Source: Bordetella parapertussis
Lineage (GTDB): Bacteria > Pseudomonadota > Gammaproteobacteria > Burkholderiales > SG8-39
Assembly (NCBI GenBank): GCA_945862265.1
Contig: CAMAXP010000023.1
Location: 1 to 64,000, forward strand
Length of the DNA stretch: 64,000 bases
Direction: 5' to 3'
Positions 33,653 to 43,575 of the stretch are shown here, in pieces. The translations under genes and the position numbers were made by a program. Each line of letters starts with the position of its first letter. The stretch's first letter is position 1. A model generated the notes under the pieces. That model was not told the DNA's origin and made no database searches. It worked only from the letters and a program-made list of their open reading frames with translations.

Positions 33653-34585
33653 TAGCCCTTTCCAGGCGCCCGAGAGCATCGCAATCCCGTGCGCCCCCGC
33701 GCGCCATGCATGCTCCATGTCGGAGCGGGCCATGCCGCCCAGGGCGTAGACGGGAAGGGTCGCTCCCCGCGCCAAAGCAGCGAACCCGTCCCATCCGAGG
33801 GTCGCCGCGCCCGGATGTGAACCCGTCGGCTGCACTGGGCCGAGCACCACAAAATCGAGCCCCAGTTCCATCGCTCGCGCGAGCTCATCCGACGCGTGGC
33901 AGGACGCCCCGACCAGCAGGCCTTGTGGGCGCGCTTCGAGGGCCCTCAGGGCCCGCGCCGTGAGGTGAACGCCGTCCACCTCCGCCTCGCGGGCCAGCGA
34001 CTCGTCTGCGTTTACAAGGACTCGTGCCCCATAGCGGCGGGCAAGACGCGCTGTGCGCTTGGCGAGTGCAGACAATGCATCCCGGGACAAGTCGTGCTCG
34101 CGCACTTGCACCAGTTTCAACCCGCGTTCCAGCCGTTCTTCGAGGCGACGCATGAAGGCTTGCTCGCCCATGGAGTGCGCCGCGCTGATCGCATACTCGG
34201 TCGGCAGGCCCAGCGATGCGATGATCGGCGCATTCGCCGGAAGCATCGGCTCGAGCAGTGGCTCGTCGAGGCGCTGCCAGGAGAGCGACTGGCCTTCTTT
34301 CGGCTGAGGTTCGCCCGCCCAGTCGGTCACCCGATAAAAATTCAGCCGCACGGTCGCGTGCGGATAGGTAAAGACCCGTGTGATCCACGGCCATGACGCG
34401 CGCACTTCGATGCCGAGTTCTTCGTGGAGTTCTCGCGCCAGCGCCTGTGCAGGCGGCTCCCCGGCCTCGACTTTGCCGCCGGGGAACTCCCACCAGCCCG
34501 CGTAGACCTTGCCTGGAGGACGCTTTGCCAGCAGGAAGGCGCCGTCGGCGCGCAGGATCACCGCCGCGACGACTTCGACGATCAC
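33650..34585 (-). CDS. Nudix hydrolase (MutT-like) fused to a TMP-synthase-like domain
   Basis: The 311-residue protein has an N-terminal Nudix domain with the box GKVEAGEPPAQALARELHEE (about residues 37-56) as in MutT 8-oxo-dGTP diphosphatase, which cleans oxidised nucleotides. The C-terminal half (about 135-311) is a ThiE-like barrel with VLVNADESLA, VDGVHLTARA, VGASCH and FVVLGPVQPTGSHPG. This half lacks several ThiE active-site residues, so thiamine synthesis is doubtful. GTG 34585 is one base after the DUF815 stop. The fusion is known in beta- and gammaproteobacteria. Confidence 0.9.
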   Translation of the reverse strand: MIVEVVAAVILRADGAFLLAKRPPGKVYAGWWEFPGGKVEAGEPPAQALARELHEELGIEVRASWPWITRVFTYPHATVRLNFYRVTDWAGEPQPKEGQSLSWQRLDEPLLEPMLPANAPIIASLGLPTEYAISAAHSMGEQAFMRRLEERLERGLKLVQVREHDLSRDALSALAKRTARLARRYGARVLVNADESLAREAEVDGVHLTARALRALEARPQGLLVGASCHASDELARAMELGLDFVVLGPVQPTGSHPGAATLGWDGFAALARGATLPVYALGGMARSDMEHAWRAGAHGIAMLSGAWKGL

Positions 34586-34586
34586 G

Positions 34587-35504
34587 CTACTTCTTGGCTT
34601 TGGCCGGGCGCTTGGGGGACGCGGCCGCGCCAACGTGACGGCCCGCCCAGTCGCGCGCAAACTGGAATGCGATGCGCCCGCTGCGCGAGCCGCGAAGCAG
34701 CGCCCATTGCAGCACTTCCTCGCGCGCGGCCTCGACCTCGCGCGGGCCGCACCCGAAATGCCTCATCCAGTGCGCCGCGATGGCGAGGTACTCGTCCTGG
34801 TCGAACGGATAGAACGACACCCACATGCCGAAGCGCTCGGACAGCGAGATCTTTTCCTCCACCGTCTCGCCGGGATGGATCTCGTCACCGATGTACTTGG
34901 TGTCGAGGTTCTCCTGCATGTACTCCGGCATCAGGTGGCGCCGGTTCGAGGTCGCGTAGATGAGCAGGTTGTCGGAGGTCGCCGAAATGGAGCCGTCCAG
35001 CGCCACCTTGAGCGCCTTGTAGCCCGGTTCGGCCTCCTCGAAGGAGAGGTCGTCGCAGAACAGCATGAAGCGCTCCGGGCGCTTCGCGATCGTATCCACG
35101 ATGGCAGGCAGGTCGATGAGGTCGCTCTTGTCGACCTCGATGAGGCGCAGGCCGTCCTTCGAATACTTGTTGAGCAACCCCTTGATCATCGAGGACTTGC
35201 CCGTGCCGCGCGCGCCGGTGAGCAGCACGTTGTTGGCAGGCTGGCCGGCGACGAACTGGCGGGTGTTCTGCTCGACCTTGGCAATCTGCGGGGCAATGCC
35301 CTTCAGGTCGGCGAGGCGGATCTTGTGGACATGCTGCACCGGCTCGAGCCAGCCGTGGGCGGCCAGGCCGTTGCCGCGGCGCCAGCGAAAGGCGATGGCG
35401 CTCCAGTCGATGGGCGGGGGCGCCGGGGGCAGCAGGCCTTCGATGCGCTGCAGGAGCGAATCAAAGCGCGCCAGCACGTCGGCGAGGTCGGGTTTCGCTG
35501 CCAT
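34587..35504 (-). CDS. DUF815 family AAA+ ATPase
   Basis: The 305-residue ATPase has a Walker A motif GARGTGKSSM near residue 97, a Walker B-like FMLFCDDLSFEE near 150-160 and a sensor-like YATSNRRHL near 205. This matches DUF815, a AAA+ family of unknown function found next to argJ and Nudix genes in betaproteobacteria. The start overlaps the argJ stop by one base, so they are in one operon. No partner domain is fused. Confidence 0.9.
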   Translation of the reverse strand: MAAKPDLADVLARFDSLLQRIEGLLPPAPPPIDWSAIAFRWRRGNGLAAHGWLEPVQHVHKIRLADLKGIAPQIAKVEQNTRQFVAGQPANNVLLTGARGTGKSSMIKGLLNKYSKDGLRLIEVDKSDLIDLPAIVDTIAKRPERFMLFCDDLSFEEAEPGYKALKVALDGSISATSDNLLIYATSNRRHLMPEYMQENLDTKYIGDEIHPGETVEEKISLSERFGMWVSFYPFDQDEYLAIAAHWMRHFGCGPREVEAAREEVLQWALLRGSRSGRIAFQFARDWAGRHVGAAASPKRPAKAKK

Positions 35505-36730
35505 CAGGTACGGTACTCGGCGTTGATCTTGACGTAGTCGAAGGAGAAGTCGCAGGTCCAGAGCGTGGCATTCGCAGCGCCACGGTTCAGCACCACACGC
35601 ACGGTGATTTCGGCCTGCTTCATGACCGCATTCCCGTCTTCTTCACGGTAAGCGGGATTGCGCCCGCCCTTTGCCGCAACGAGAACGTCGCCGAGATACA
35701 GGTCGACGAGAGAGGTATCGAGGTCGGCAACGCCGGCGTACCCGATCGCCGCGAGGATGCGGCCTAGGTTGGGGTCGGATGCAAAGAAGGCGGTCTTCAC
35801 CAGCGGTGAATGGGCGATCGCGAACCCGATCTTGCGGCACTCGTCACGGTCGCGTCCGCCTTCGACCTTCACCGTGATGAACTTCGTGGCGCCTTCGCCG
35901 TCGCGGACGATCGCCTGCGCGAGTTCAACCGACACTTCGCGGATCGCAGAATGCAGGTCTTCGTACCCGGCCGACGACCGGCTCTCGACCTTCGCGCCGG
36001 ACGCACCGGTCGCGACCAGCATGAACGAATCGTTGGTGGAAGTATCGCCATCGACGGTGATCGAGTTGAACGACTCGTCGGCCACTTCCTGCAGGAGTTC
36101 CTGCAACAGGCCGGCGGGCACGGCCGCGTCGGTCGCCACGAAGCCAAGCATCGTGGCCATGTTCGGATGGATCATGCCGGAGCCCTTGGCGATGCCGGTC
36201 ACGGTCACGGACTTGCCGCCGACTTCGACCTTCCTCGACGCGCCCTTGGACACGATGTCGGTGGTCATGATGGCCTCGGCGGCGCTCGCCCAGTTCGCCG
36301 CGCGCAGGTCCGCCTTTGCTGCCGGCAACCCGGCAACGATCCGATCGGCGGGCAACGGCTCCATGATCACGCCGGTGGAGAACGGCAACACTTCCTCGGC
36401 CGAACATCCCATGGCCGCAGCCACCGCGTCGCAGACCTGCAGCCCGCGTTTCAGGCCATCTTCGCCCGTGCCGGCGTTTGCGTTGCCCGTATTGACCACC
36501 ATGGCGCGCGGTGCCTTGCCGGAGGCAAGGTGCTTCTTGCAGAGGATGACCGGCGCTGCGCAAAAGCGGTTCAGCGTGAACACGCCCGCGACGGTGGCGC
36601 CGGGCGCGATGCGCATGAGCAGCACGTCCTTGCGGTCGGCCTTGCGCACTCCGGCCATGGCAATGCCGAGTTCGATGCCGGCCACCGGGAACAGGCGCTC
36701 CGGCTGGGCGGGCTGGAGGTTTACGGGCAT
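35504..36730 (-). CDS. argJ: Bifunctional ornithine acetyltransferase / N-acetylglutamate synthase
   Basis: ArgJ recycles the acetyl group between ornithine and glutamate in the cyclic arginine pathway. The 408-residue precursor has the autoprocessing site [10 protein letters not shown], with cleavage between A192 and T193 giving two chains. Other marks are [15 protein letters not shown] and the C-terminal [18 protein letters not shown]. It is 45 bases downstream of secA on the same strand. A monofunctional acetyltransferase is possible if the first step is done by ArgA. Confidence 0.96.
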   Translation of the reverse strand: MPVNLQPAQPERLFPVAGIELGIAMAGVRKADRKDVLLMRIAPGATVAGVFTLNRFCAAPVILCKKHLASGKAPRAMVVNTGNANAGTGEDGLKRGLQVCDAVAAAMGCSAEEVLPFSTGVIMEPLPADRIVAGLPAAKADLRAANWASAAEAIMTTDIVSKGASRKVEVGGKSVTVTGIAKGSGMIHPNMATMLGFVATDAAVPAGLLQELLQEVADESFNSITVDGDTSTNDSFMLVATGASGAKVESRSSAGYEDLHSAIREVSVELAQAIVRDGEGATKFITVKVEGGRDRDECRKIGFAIAHSPLVKTAFFASDPNLGRILAAIGYAGVADLDTSLVDLYLGDVLVAAKGGRNPAYREEDGNAVMKQAEITVRVVLNRGAANATLWTCDFSFDYVKINAEYRT

Positions 36731-36775
36731 GCGATTGCTTCCTTTACTGTTGTGACCAGCCTGCTGCCACTGGCC

Positions 36776-39517
36776 TCAGGCCAGCTTGCCGTGGCACTGC
36801 TTGTACTTTTTGCCCGAGCCGCAGGGACAGGGATCGTTGCGACCGATCTTCTCGTTGTAGCGCTTGAAGGGCTGCTGCGCCTTCTCGTCGGCGGGCGGCG
36901 CGAGGTACGCCTCGACCGACGCCTGGGAGGCCGCCGAGACCGGATCCGCGTGCTGGTAGCTCATGTTCTCGAGCGCAGGCGGCGCATCGGGCACCTCGAG
37001 TGCCGCCTCCGACTTGATCTGCACGGCGATCAGCGTGCGGGTGACCTCGAGCTTCACCGACTCGATGAGCGCCCCGAACAATTCGAAGGCTTCGCGCTTG
37101 TACTCCTGCTTCGGGTTCTTCTGCGCGTACCCGCGCAGGTGGATGCCCTGGCGCAGATGGTCGAGCGCCGCCAGGTGCTCGCGCCAGTGCGAATCGAGGA
37201 TCTGCAGCATGATGTAGCGCTCGTACTGGCGATACGAATCTTCGGCGCCAGGGGGCACCTTGGCGGCATAGGCATCGTCGGCCTTGCCGATGATGCGCTC
37301 CAGGATGTCCTCGTCGCTCAGCTCCGGCTCCTTCTCCAGCCATTGCTTGACGGGCAATTGCAGCTGGAGGTCGGCGGCGAGCGCTTTTTCGAGCGCCGGG
37401 ATGTCCCATTGCTCCTCAACGCTCTCGGCCGGCACGTGCATGCGCAAGATGTCTGTCGCCACGCCGGCGCGCAGGTCCGTGATCCGCTCCGTCACGTCCT
37501 TGGTATCCAGCAGCTCGTTCCTCAGCTGGTAGATGGTCCGGCGCTGGTCGTTCGAAACGTCGTCGTACTCGAGAAGCTGCTTCCTGATGTCGAAGTTGCG
37601 CGCCTCGACCTTGCGCTGTGCGCTTTCGATCGAGTTGGTGACCATGCGGTGCTCGATGGCCTCGCCCTCGGGCATCTTGAGCATGACCATGATCTTGTTG
37701 ATGCGCTCGCCCGCGAAGATGCGCAGCAGCGGATCCTCGAGCGAGAGGTAGAAGCGCGACGAGCCCGGGTCGCCCTGCCGCCCGGACCGGCCGCGCAGCT
37801 GGTTGTCGACGCGCCGCGACTCGTGCCGCTCGGTGCCGATGATGTGCAGCCCGCCTTCCTTGATCACGTGGTCGTGCAGTTGCTGCCATTCGCTCTTGAG
37901 GGTCTCGACGCGCGCGTGCTTTTCGCCCTCGCCGAGCTTTTCGTCCGCCTCGATGAGCTCGCACTGCTTCTCGACGTTGCCGCCAAGCACGATGTCCGTG
38001 CCGCGGCCCGCCATGTTGGTCGCGATGGTGACCATCTTGGGCCGGCCCGCCTGCGCGATGATCTCCGCCTCGCGGGCGTGCTGCTTGGCGTTCAGCACCT
38101 GGTGCGGGAGGTTGTCGGAACGCTTCAGCATCCCGGAGAGCAGCTCGGAGCTCTCGATCGAGGTCGTGCCCACCAGGACCGGCTGGCCACGCGCGTGGCA
38201 ATCCTTGATGTCCTCGATGATGGCGTCGTACTTTTCCTTGTTGGTCCGGAACACCTGGTCGAGGCGGTCGTCGCGTACCATCGTCCGGTGGGTCGGGACC
38301 ACCACGGTCTCCAGGCCGTAGATCTCCTGGAATTCGTAGGCTTCCGTATCGGCGGTGCCGGTCATGCCCGACAGGCGCGTGTACATGCGGAAGTAATTCT
38401 GGAAGGTGATCGAGGCGAGGGTCTGGTTCTCGGACTGGATCTGGACGTTTTCCTTGGATTCGACCGCCTGGTGCAGGCCGTCGGACCAGCGCCTGCCGGT
38501 CATCAATCGTCCGGTGAACTCGTCGACGATGATGATTTCGCTGTCCTGTACCACGTACTGCTGGTCGCGGTGGAACAGGTGGTGGGCGCGCAGCGACGCA
38601 TACAGATGATGCACGAGGTTGATGAATGTCGGCTCGTACAGGCTGGCGCCTTCGGGAAGCAGCCCGACCCGCCCGAGGATTTCTTCGGCGTGCGCGTGCC
38701 CGGCCTCGGACAGCAGGATCTGGTGGTTCTTCTCATCGACCCAGAAGTCGCCCGGACCGTCCTCCGTTTCCTGCTTGGCGAGGAGCGGCGCCACCTCGTT
38801 CATCCGGTGGTAGAGCTCGGTGCGATCCTCCGCCTGGCCGGAAATGATCAGCGGCGTGCGCGCCTCGTCGATCAGGATCGAGTCAACCTCGTCGACAATG
38901 GCGAAAACAAGGCCGCGCTGGTAGCGGTCCTCGACGTGCATCGCCATGTTGTCGCGCAGGTAGTCGAAGCCGAATTCGTTATTCGTGCCGTAGGTGATAT
39001 CGGCCGCGTAGGCGATCCGCTTTTTCTCGGGCTCGAGCTGGGAAAGGTTCACGCCCACAGTAAGGCCCAGGAACCCGTAGAGGCGCCCCATCCAGTCCGC
39101 ATCGCGCTGGGCAAGGTAATCGTTGACCGTGACAACGTGGACGCCCTTGCCCGCGATCGAGTTCAGGTAGGCAGGCAGCGTCGACATCAGCGTCTTGCCT
39201 TCGCCCGTGCGCATCTCGGCGATCTTGCCGGCATGCAGCACCATGCCGCCGAGCAGCTGGACGTCGAAGTGGCGCATCCGGAGGGCGCGCACACTCGCCT
39301 CGCGGACCACGGCGAACGCCTCGGGCAACAGGTCGTCGAGGGTTTCCCCGGCGCCGAAGCGCTTGCGGAATTCGTCCGTCTTGGCGCGCAACGCGTCATC
39401 GGACAACGCCTTGATCGAAGGCTCGAGCGCATTGATGCGCTCGACGTTGCGACCGTAGGTCTTGAGCAGGCGCTGGTTGCGGCTGCCGAATATCTTGGTG
39501 AGGAACTTGGTGATCAT
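36776..39517 (-). CDS. secA: Preprotein translocase ATPase SecA
   Basis: SecA drives secretory preproteins through SecYEG. The 913-residue protein has Walker A MRTGEGKT (102-109), the [15 protein letters not shown] box near 215, the preprotein cross-linking and helical wing domains, the motif [14 protein letters not shown] near 500, and a SEC-C zinc tail [13 protein letters not shown]. It is preceded by 121 bases with a candidate -10 (TAAAAT) and follows an M23 peptidase gene. Confidence 0.97.
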   Translation of the reverse strand: MITKFLTKIFGSRNQRLLKTYGRNVERINALEPSIKALSDDALRAKTDEFRKRFGAGETLDDLLPEAFAVVREASVRALRMRHFDVQLLGGMVLHAGKIAEMRTGEGKTLMSTLPAYLNSIAGKGVHVVTVNDYLAQRDADWMGRLYGFLGLTVGVNLSQLEPEKKRIAYAADITYGTNNEFGFDYLRDNMAMHVEDRYQRGLVFAIVDEVDSILIDEARTPLIISGQAEDRTELYHRMNEVAPLLAKQETEDGPGDFWVDEKNHQILLSEAGHAHAEEILGRVGLLPEGASLYEPTFINLVHHLYASLRAHHLFHRDQQYVVQDSEIIIVDEFTGRLMTGRRWSDGLHQAVESKENVQIQSENQTLASITFQNYFRMYTRLSGMTGTADTEAYEFQEIYGLETVVVPTHRTMVRDDRLDQVFRTNKEKYDAIIEDIKDCHARGQPVLVGTTSIESSELLSGMLKRSDNLPHQVLNAKQHAREAEIIAQAGRPKMVTIATNMAGRGTDIVLGGNVEKQCELIEADEKLGEGEKHARVETLKSEWQQLHDHVIKEGGLHIIGTERHESRRVDNQLRGRSGRQGDPGSSRFYLSLEDPLLRIFAGERINKIMVMLKMPEGEAIEHRMVTNSIESAQRKVEARNFDIRKQLLEYDDVSNDQRRTIYQLRNELLDTKDVTERITDLRAGVATDILRMHVPAESVEEQWDIPALEKALAADLQLQLPVKQWLEKEPELSDEDILERIIGKADDAYAAKVPPGAEDSYRQYERYIMLQILDSHWREHLAALDHLRQGIHLRGYAQKNPKQEYKREAFELFGALIESVKLEVTRTLIAVQIKSEAALEVPDAPPALENMSYQHADPVSAASQASVEAYLAPPADEKAQQPFKRYNEKIGRNDPCPCGSGKKYKQCHGKLA

Positions 39518-39607
39518 GCGGGCCGGGGTAGGCTGCGCCGAACGCAGCGTGCGAACGACCCAGATGAGGCCGTTCTGAAAAAAATCAAGATTTTAGCACG
39601 CCACTTG

Positions 39608-39628
39608 GTCCCGCTTGCCCTGCGGGAC
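39608..39628. terminator. hairpin between M23 peptidase and secA
   Basis: GTCCCGC and GCGGGAC form a 7-bp stem with a seven-base loop ten bases beyond the peptidase stop on the minus strand. No clear T-run follows, so it is a weak or Rho-assisted terminator candidate. Confidence 0.4.
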
Positions 39629-39638
39629 GGGTAAGCGA

Positions 39639-40592
39639 TCAGCGCCGCGCCACTGCAGCCGGCGCAGGCGTAGGCGCAGAGGCAAACAGGAACCGGGCGG
39701 GATTCTGGGCGGCCCCCTTGAAACGAACCTCGAAATGCAGGTGCGAGCCGGTGGACCGGCCTGTGGTGCCGACGAGGCCGATCTTGCGGCCGCGCTGGAC
39801 GATGTCGCCCTCCTTCACGAACATCTTTGAGGTGTGCGCGTACCGGGTGACCAGGTCATTTCCGTGATCGATGTCTATGACGTTGCCGTACTGGGGACGG
39901 TAGCCCGCGAACTGGACCACCCCGCCCGCTGCGGCGACGATGGGCTCACCGGTCTCGGCGATGAAGTCCATGCCCTCGTGCATCGTGAGCTGGCCGGTGA
40001 ACGGGTCGATGCGCATGCCGAAACTCGAGGCGTTGTAGGTCCCGGCGACGGGCAGCATCGTCGGGAGGAGCTTCTTCTTGACCGCCTGCTCGAACATCTG
40101 GGCCTCAAGCACGCCCAGCAGGTCGGTGCGGTTTTCCATCTGCCGGGAAAGCGTCGCCAGCTTCTGGTTGAATTCCTGCATCGACAGGTTCTGCCCGGGG
40201 AAGACGCTGGATTGGGCGCCCCCGAGCCCGGGCGTCTCGTTCATCCGGAATTCCTGCGGCTTGATCCCGGCGACCGTCGACAACCGTTCCCCGAGGGCAT
40301 CCAACCGGGTGAGCTGCGCCTGCATTTCCCCGAGCTTGACCGCCATTGCGTTCAGGTTCTGCTGGACGAACACGCGGGCCTTCTGCGTCTCCCCCTGCAG
40401 GGCGGCGGAGATGATGTCCTGAAGGATGGGCACCTTGATGTCGATGGCCACCCGGAGCGTCAACGCGTACAGGCCGATCGTCAGGCCGGTCAGCGTGACA
40501 AGGCCGAGGAGCGCGGCCGCAACCAGGTGACGCGCCGTCAGCGTGACCGATTTTGCCTTCGCCAGCCGGTCAGAGATTACAATGATCTGCAA
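39639..40592 (-). CDS. M23 family metallopeptidase (LytM domain)
   Basis: The 317-residue protein has one N-terminal membrane helix (about residues 22-47) and a coiled-coil-like region with FNQKLATLSRQMENR. A LytM/M23 domain follows, with SFGMRIDPFTG, LTMHEGMDF (zinc histidine and aspartate) and TGSHLHFEVRFKG (HLH motif). Both zinc-binding segments are intact, so it may be an active peptidoglycan endopeptidase, unlike the EnvC/NlpD regulators. It diverges from the DciA-like gene by 20 bases and lies upstream of secA, as in many betaproteobacteria. Confidence 0.9.
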   Translation of the reverse strand: MQIIVISDRLAKAKSVTLTARHLVAAALLGLVTLTGLTIGLYALTLRVAIDIKVPILQDIISAALQGETQKARVFVQQNLNAMAVKLGEMQAQLTRLDALGERLSTVAGIKPQEFRMNETPGLGGAQSSVFPGQNLSMQEFNQKLATLSRQMENRTDLLGVLEAQMFEQAVKKKLLPTMLPVAGTYNASSFGMRIDPFTGQLTMHEGMDFIAETGEPIVAAAGGVVQFAGYRPQYGNVIDIDHGNDLVTRYAHTSKMFVKEGDIVQRGRKIGLVGTTGRSTGSHLHFEVRFKGAAQNPARFLFASAPTPAPAAVARR

Positions 40593-40612
40593 CTAACACT
40601 CCTCCCACACCC

Positions 40613-41089
40613 ATGCCAGCCCTCAAGATCAACCGCTACCTCGCGGCGGGGGGCGATTTCCAGCCACTCATGGAAAAAGCGCGCGAACTCGACGCGCTCT
40701 CCAAGTTGCTGGACGGTTTCCTGCCCCCCGAACTCGCGCCACTGGCACGCGTGTCGAACTTCAAGGAGGGCAAACTCGTCATTCATGCCGCCAATGGGCC
40801 GGCGGCGGCCAAACTGAAGCTCTTGTCGGAAAGCCTAGGGATTTACATCTCGAAACAGCGGTCGCAGGTTAATTCAGTTTCCGTGAGGGTGCAACCGGCC
40901 GCCGCCCGGGCGGCGGATGCTGCGCCGCAGAAACAGGCCCTGATCAGCCAGGCTGCCCTGGCGGAGTTGTCTGCCCTGTATGCCCGACTGCCGGACTCGG
41001 CTTTTCGTAAGTCCCTGAAATCAATGCTAGAACGCCGCGGCTTGAGGCCAGGCGAATCAGGTGATCACGAGCAGCCGTTCAAAGAATAG
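40613..41089 (+). CDS. DUF721 protein, DciA-like helicase-loading factor
   Basis: The 158-residue protein begins MPALKINRYLAAGGDFQPLMEKA. Its first about 95 residues match the DUF721 domain (LPPELAPLARVSNFKEGKLVIHAANG). The family includes DciA, which loads the replicative helicase DnaB in bacteria lacking DnaC, so this role is likely. The C-terminal helix-rich part is variable. Its 3' end overlaps the small membrane protein gene on the other strand by 33 bases. Confidence 0.85.
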   Translation: MPALKINRYLAAGGDFQPLMEKARELDALSKLLDGFLPPELAPLARVSNFKEGKLVIHAANGPAAAKLKLLSESLGIYISKQRSQVNSVSVRVQPAAARAADAAPQKQALISQAALAELSALYARLPDSAFRKSLKSMLERRGLRPGESGDHEQPFKE

Positions 41090-41242
41090 CAAGACCAGGA
41101 AGAGCAGGGCCGCCACCAGGGCGACCTGAAAAATCCGCCAGGCGACCTTCAGGTACTTGCGGTTTCCGGTGAAGACCCAGGCCATGGCGGCCACGCCCAT
41201 GCCGATGACGGCGAGCAGGGCAACGATCCTCAGGATGAGCAC
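41057..41242 (-). CDS. Small hypothetical membrane protein
   Basis: The 61-residue protein has two hydrophobic segments (about residues 2-25 and 38-58) around a basic loop GNRKYLKVAWRIF, so positive-inside topology puts both ends outside. It lies 15 bases after lpxC on the same strand, and its last 33 bases overlap the 3' end of the DciA-like gene. No family name is recognised, but its clear topology and placement suggest a real gene. Confidence 0.6.
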   Translation of the reverse strand: MLILRIVALLAVIGMGVAAMAWVFTGNRKYLKVAWRIFQVALVAALLFLVLLFFERLLVIT

Positions 41243-41257
41243 CGGGCCCGCCCCCGA

Positions 41258-42172
41258 TCAGGCGAACTGGCGGACGAGGCCGGCCACGCCGGCCGGTGCG
41301 TCTTCGGCCCGCTCGAAACTGGCCACTTCCCATGCATCCGGGCGGGCGATCAGTTCCCGCAGCAGCCGGTTGTTCAGGGCATGCCCGGACTTGTGGGCAC
41401 TGAAGGCGCCAAGGATCGGCTTGCCGATCAGGTACAGGTCGCCGATCGCATCCAGCACCTTGTGCCGGATGAATTCGTCGCTGAAGCGCAGGCCCTCGGC
41501 ATTCAGCACCCGGTATTCGTCGAGCACCACCGCGTTGTCCAGGCCGCCCCCCAGCGCCAGGCCGTCTTCGCGCAGTTGCTCGACATCCTGCATGAACCCG
41601 AAAGTACGCGCGCGGGCGATCTCCTTCAGGTAGGAAGTCTCCGCGAAATCAATGCTGACCGACTGGTTGCTTTTCTCGATGACAGGATGGTTGAACACGA
41701 TCGAGAACGACAGCCGGTAGCCGTCGAAAGGCTCGAGGCGCGCCCACTTGTCGCCTTCGGCGACTTCGACGCGCTTCTTGATCCGGACGAACCGCTTCGG
41801 CGCGGACTGCTCCTCGATTCCCGCTGCCTGGATCAGGAAGGCAAACGGCGCCGCACTGCCATCCATGATGGGGACTTCGGGGCCGTCCAGGTCCACGAAC
41901 ACGTTGTCGATGCCCAGTCCGGAAAGCGCGGACATGAGGTGTTCGACTGTGTAGACCTTCGCGCCACCACTGACGAGGCAAGAGGACAACCGCGTTTCGC
42001 CCACAGACTCTGCACGGGCAGGAATGTCCGCGATGGGATTCAGGTCCACCCGGCGAAACACCACACCCGTGTCCGGCTGCGCCGGACGCAACACCATGCG
42101 GATCTTCTGCCCCGTGTGCAGGCCGACGCCGGTGGTGCTGATCAATGACTTCAGTGTGCGTTGGCGAAGCAT
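41258..42172 (-). CDS. lpxC: UDP-3-O-acyl-N-acetylglucosamine deacetylase
   Basis: LpxC is the zinc enzyme of the committed step in lipid A synthesis. The 304-residue protein starts [21 protein letters not shown]. The zinc histidines are H78 (TVEHLMSAL) and the one in [15 protein letters not shown], whose aspartate is the third ligand; the general acid region is [10 protein letters not shown]. It lies downstream of ftsZ, the conserved end of the dcw cluster, and has its own 182-base upstream gap with a terminator and a possible -10 TATACT. Confidence 0.97.
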   Translation of the reverse strand: MLRQRTLKSLISTTGVGLHTGQKIRMVLRPAQPDTGVVFRRVDLNPIADIPARAESVGETRLSSCLVSGGAKVYTVEHLMSALSGLGIDNVFVDLDGPEVPIMDGSAAPFAFLIQAAGIEEQSAPKRFVRIKKRVEVAEGDKWARLEPFDGYRLSFSIVFNHPVIEKSNQSVSIDFAETSYLKEIARARTFGFMQDVEQLREDGLALGGGLDNAVVLDEYRVLNAEGLRFSDEFIRHKVLDAIGDLYLIGKPILGAFSAHKSGHALNNRLLRELIARPDAWEVASFERAEDAPAGVAGLVRQFA

Positions 42173-42294
42173 GGCGGAATCTGGAAGGGCAAAGAGCCTC
42201 TGGGGTTGAATCAGGACAGTATAAGTGCCTGTTTACGCTCAAAGTGTAGCATATCTGCAGCAATGCTGCATTGCGACAACCGCCCAGCAAAAGG

Positions 42295-42335
42295 CGGAAC
42301 CCGACCCAACCGGCAAGGGTGAGGGTCGGATTCCG
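42295..42335 (-). terminator. intrinsic terminator after ftsZ
   Basis: A 13-bp stem with one mismatch, 42295-42307 pairing with 42323-42335, has a 15-base loop. On the minus strand it is followed by CCTTTTG. It lies 20 bases beyond the ftsZ stop and separates the dcw transcript from lpxC, at least partly. Confidence 0.7.
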
Positions 42336-42354
42336 TCTGGGGGGACAGGCTCGC

Positions 42355-43521
42355 TCAGTCCGCCTGCTTGCGCAAGAAAGCCGGAATGTCGTACTTGTCG
42401 ACCCCGCTTTGGGCCAGCGCCTCGGCCTGCCGGGCGCGGTTGCTGCGCATGACGGCCGGCATTTCGAGGTGCTCGTAGTTCACCCCGTTGCCAGTGGCCA
42501 TTACCGGCTGGTTGTCCGTCCCGGTCTTCAGGGTCGTGACCAGCTGGGGCTTTTGCTGACGCTGCGCCGCCGCCGAGCCGAGTCCCGTCGCAACCACCGT
42601 CACGCGCAGGTTGTCTTCCATGGACGGGTCGTAGACCGCCCCGAAGATGATGGTCGCGTCGTCCGCGGCGAAGCTGCGCACCGTGTTCATGACCGCCTTC
42701 ACTTCGCCATGCTTCAGGCTCTCGCGGGTGGCGGTGATGTTGACCAGCACGCCGCGCGCACCGGATAGTGTCACGCCCTCGAGCAGCGGGCTCGCAATCG
42801 CCTGTTCGGCAGCGATCCGCGCGCGGTCCATGCCCGACATCTGCGCCGAACCCATCATCGCCATGCCCTGCTCGGACATCACCGTGCGCACGTCCTGGAA
42901 GTCGACGTTCACCAGGCCCTCGCGGTTGATGATCTCCGAGATCCCTGCGACGGCGTTGTTCAGCACGTCGTCCGCGGCGCGGAACGCCTCGTCCATCGTG
43001 ACATCCTCGCCGAGCACTTCCTCGAGCTTGTCATTGAGGATCACGATCAATGCGTCGACGTGCGAGCCCAGTTCCGCGATGCCCGCCTCGGCCAAACGCA
43101 TGCGTTTTGTGCCCTCGAAGGAGAACGGCTTGGTCACCACGGCGACCGTGAGGATGCCCATCTCGCGCGCGACTTCGGCAACGACCGGCGCGGCGCCCGT
43201 GCCCGTGCCGCCGCCCATGCCCGCGGTGATGAACACCATGTGTGCACCCTCGAGCGACTCCTGCAGGAGTTCGCGCTCGGCCAGCGCGACCGCGCGCGCT
43301 TCCTCGGGCTTGGCGCCCGCACCCAGGCCGCTCGACCCGATCTGGATCTGGTTGCGCGCCTGGTTGCGCGCGAGGACCTGCGCGTCGGTGTTGACGGCGA
43401 TGAACTCCACGCCCTCCACGCCCTTGCCGATCATGTGGTTGACGGCATTGCCGCCGGCGCCGCCGACCCCCACCACCTTGATTACTGGACCGGTACCCTG
43501 GCTGTCTACGATTTCGAACAT
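42355..43521 (-). CDS. ftsZ: Cell division GTPase FtsZ
   Basis: FtsZ is the tubulin-like protein that forms the Z-ring. The 388-residue protein has the tubulin signature GGGTGTG at residues 103-109, the T7 loop with VNVDFQDVRTVM and a C-terminal peptide DKYDIPAFLRKQAD that binds FtsA and other partners. It follows ftsA by 54 bases. Confidence 0.98.
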   Translation of the reverse strand: MFEIVDSQGTGPVIKVVGVGGAGGNAVNHMIGKGVEGVEFIAVNTDAQVLARNQARNQIQIGSSGLGAGAKPEEARAVALAERELLQESLEGAHMVFITAGMGGGTGTGAAPVVAEVAREMGILTVAVVTKPFSFEGTKRMRLAEAGIAELGSHVDALIVILNDKLEEVLGEDVTMDEAFRAADDVLNNAVAGISEIINREGLVNVDFQDVRTVMSEQGMAMMGSAQMSGMDRARIAAEQAIASPLLEGVTLSGARGVLVNITATRESLKHGEVKAVMNTVRSFAADDATIIFGAVYDPSMEDNLRVTVVATGLGSAAAQRQQKPQLVTTLKTGTDNQPVMATGNGVNYEHLEMPAVMRSNRARQAEALAQSGVDKYDIPAFLRKQAD

Positions 43522-43575
43522 TTTTATTTTCTCCTTGCCGGTTGGACTGACTGCTTAATCAAAGAAAGACGAACA

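Noticed and set aside
35810..39634. Plus-strand open frame of 1274 codons opposite argJ and secA
   Set aside because: It is the complement of strongly conserved genes, shows low-complexity Arg/Leu/Val-rich sequence and has no recognisable domain.
42173..42294. Consensus promoter for lpxC
   Set aside because: A -10-like TATACT is present on the minus strand, but no -35 at proper spacing was found, so it was not listed as a feature.
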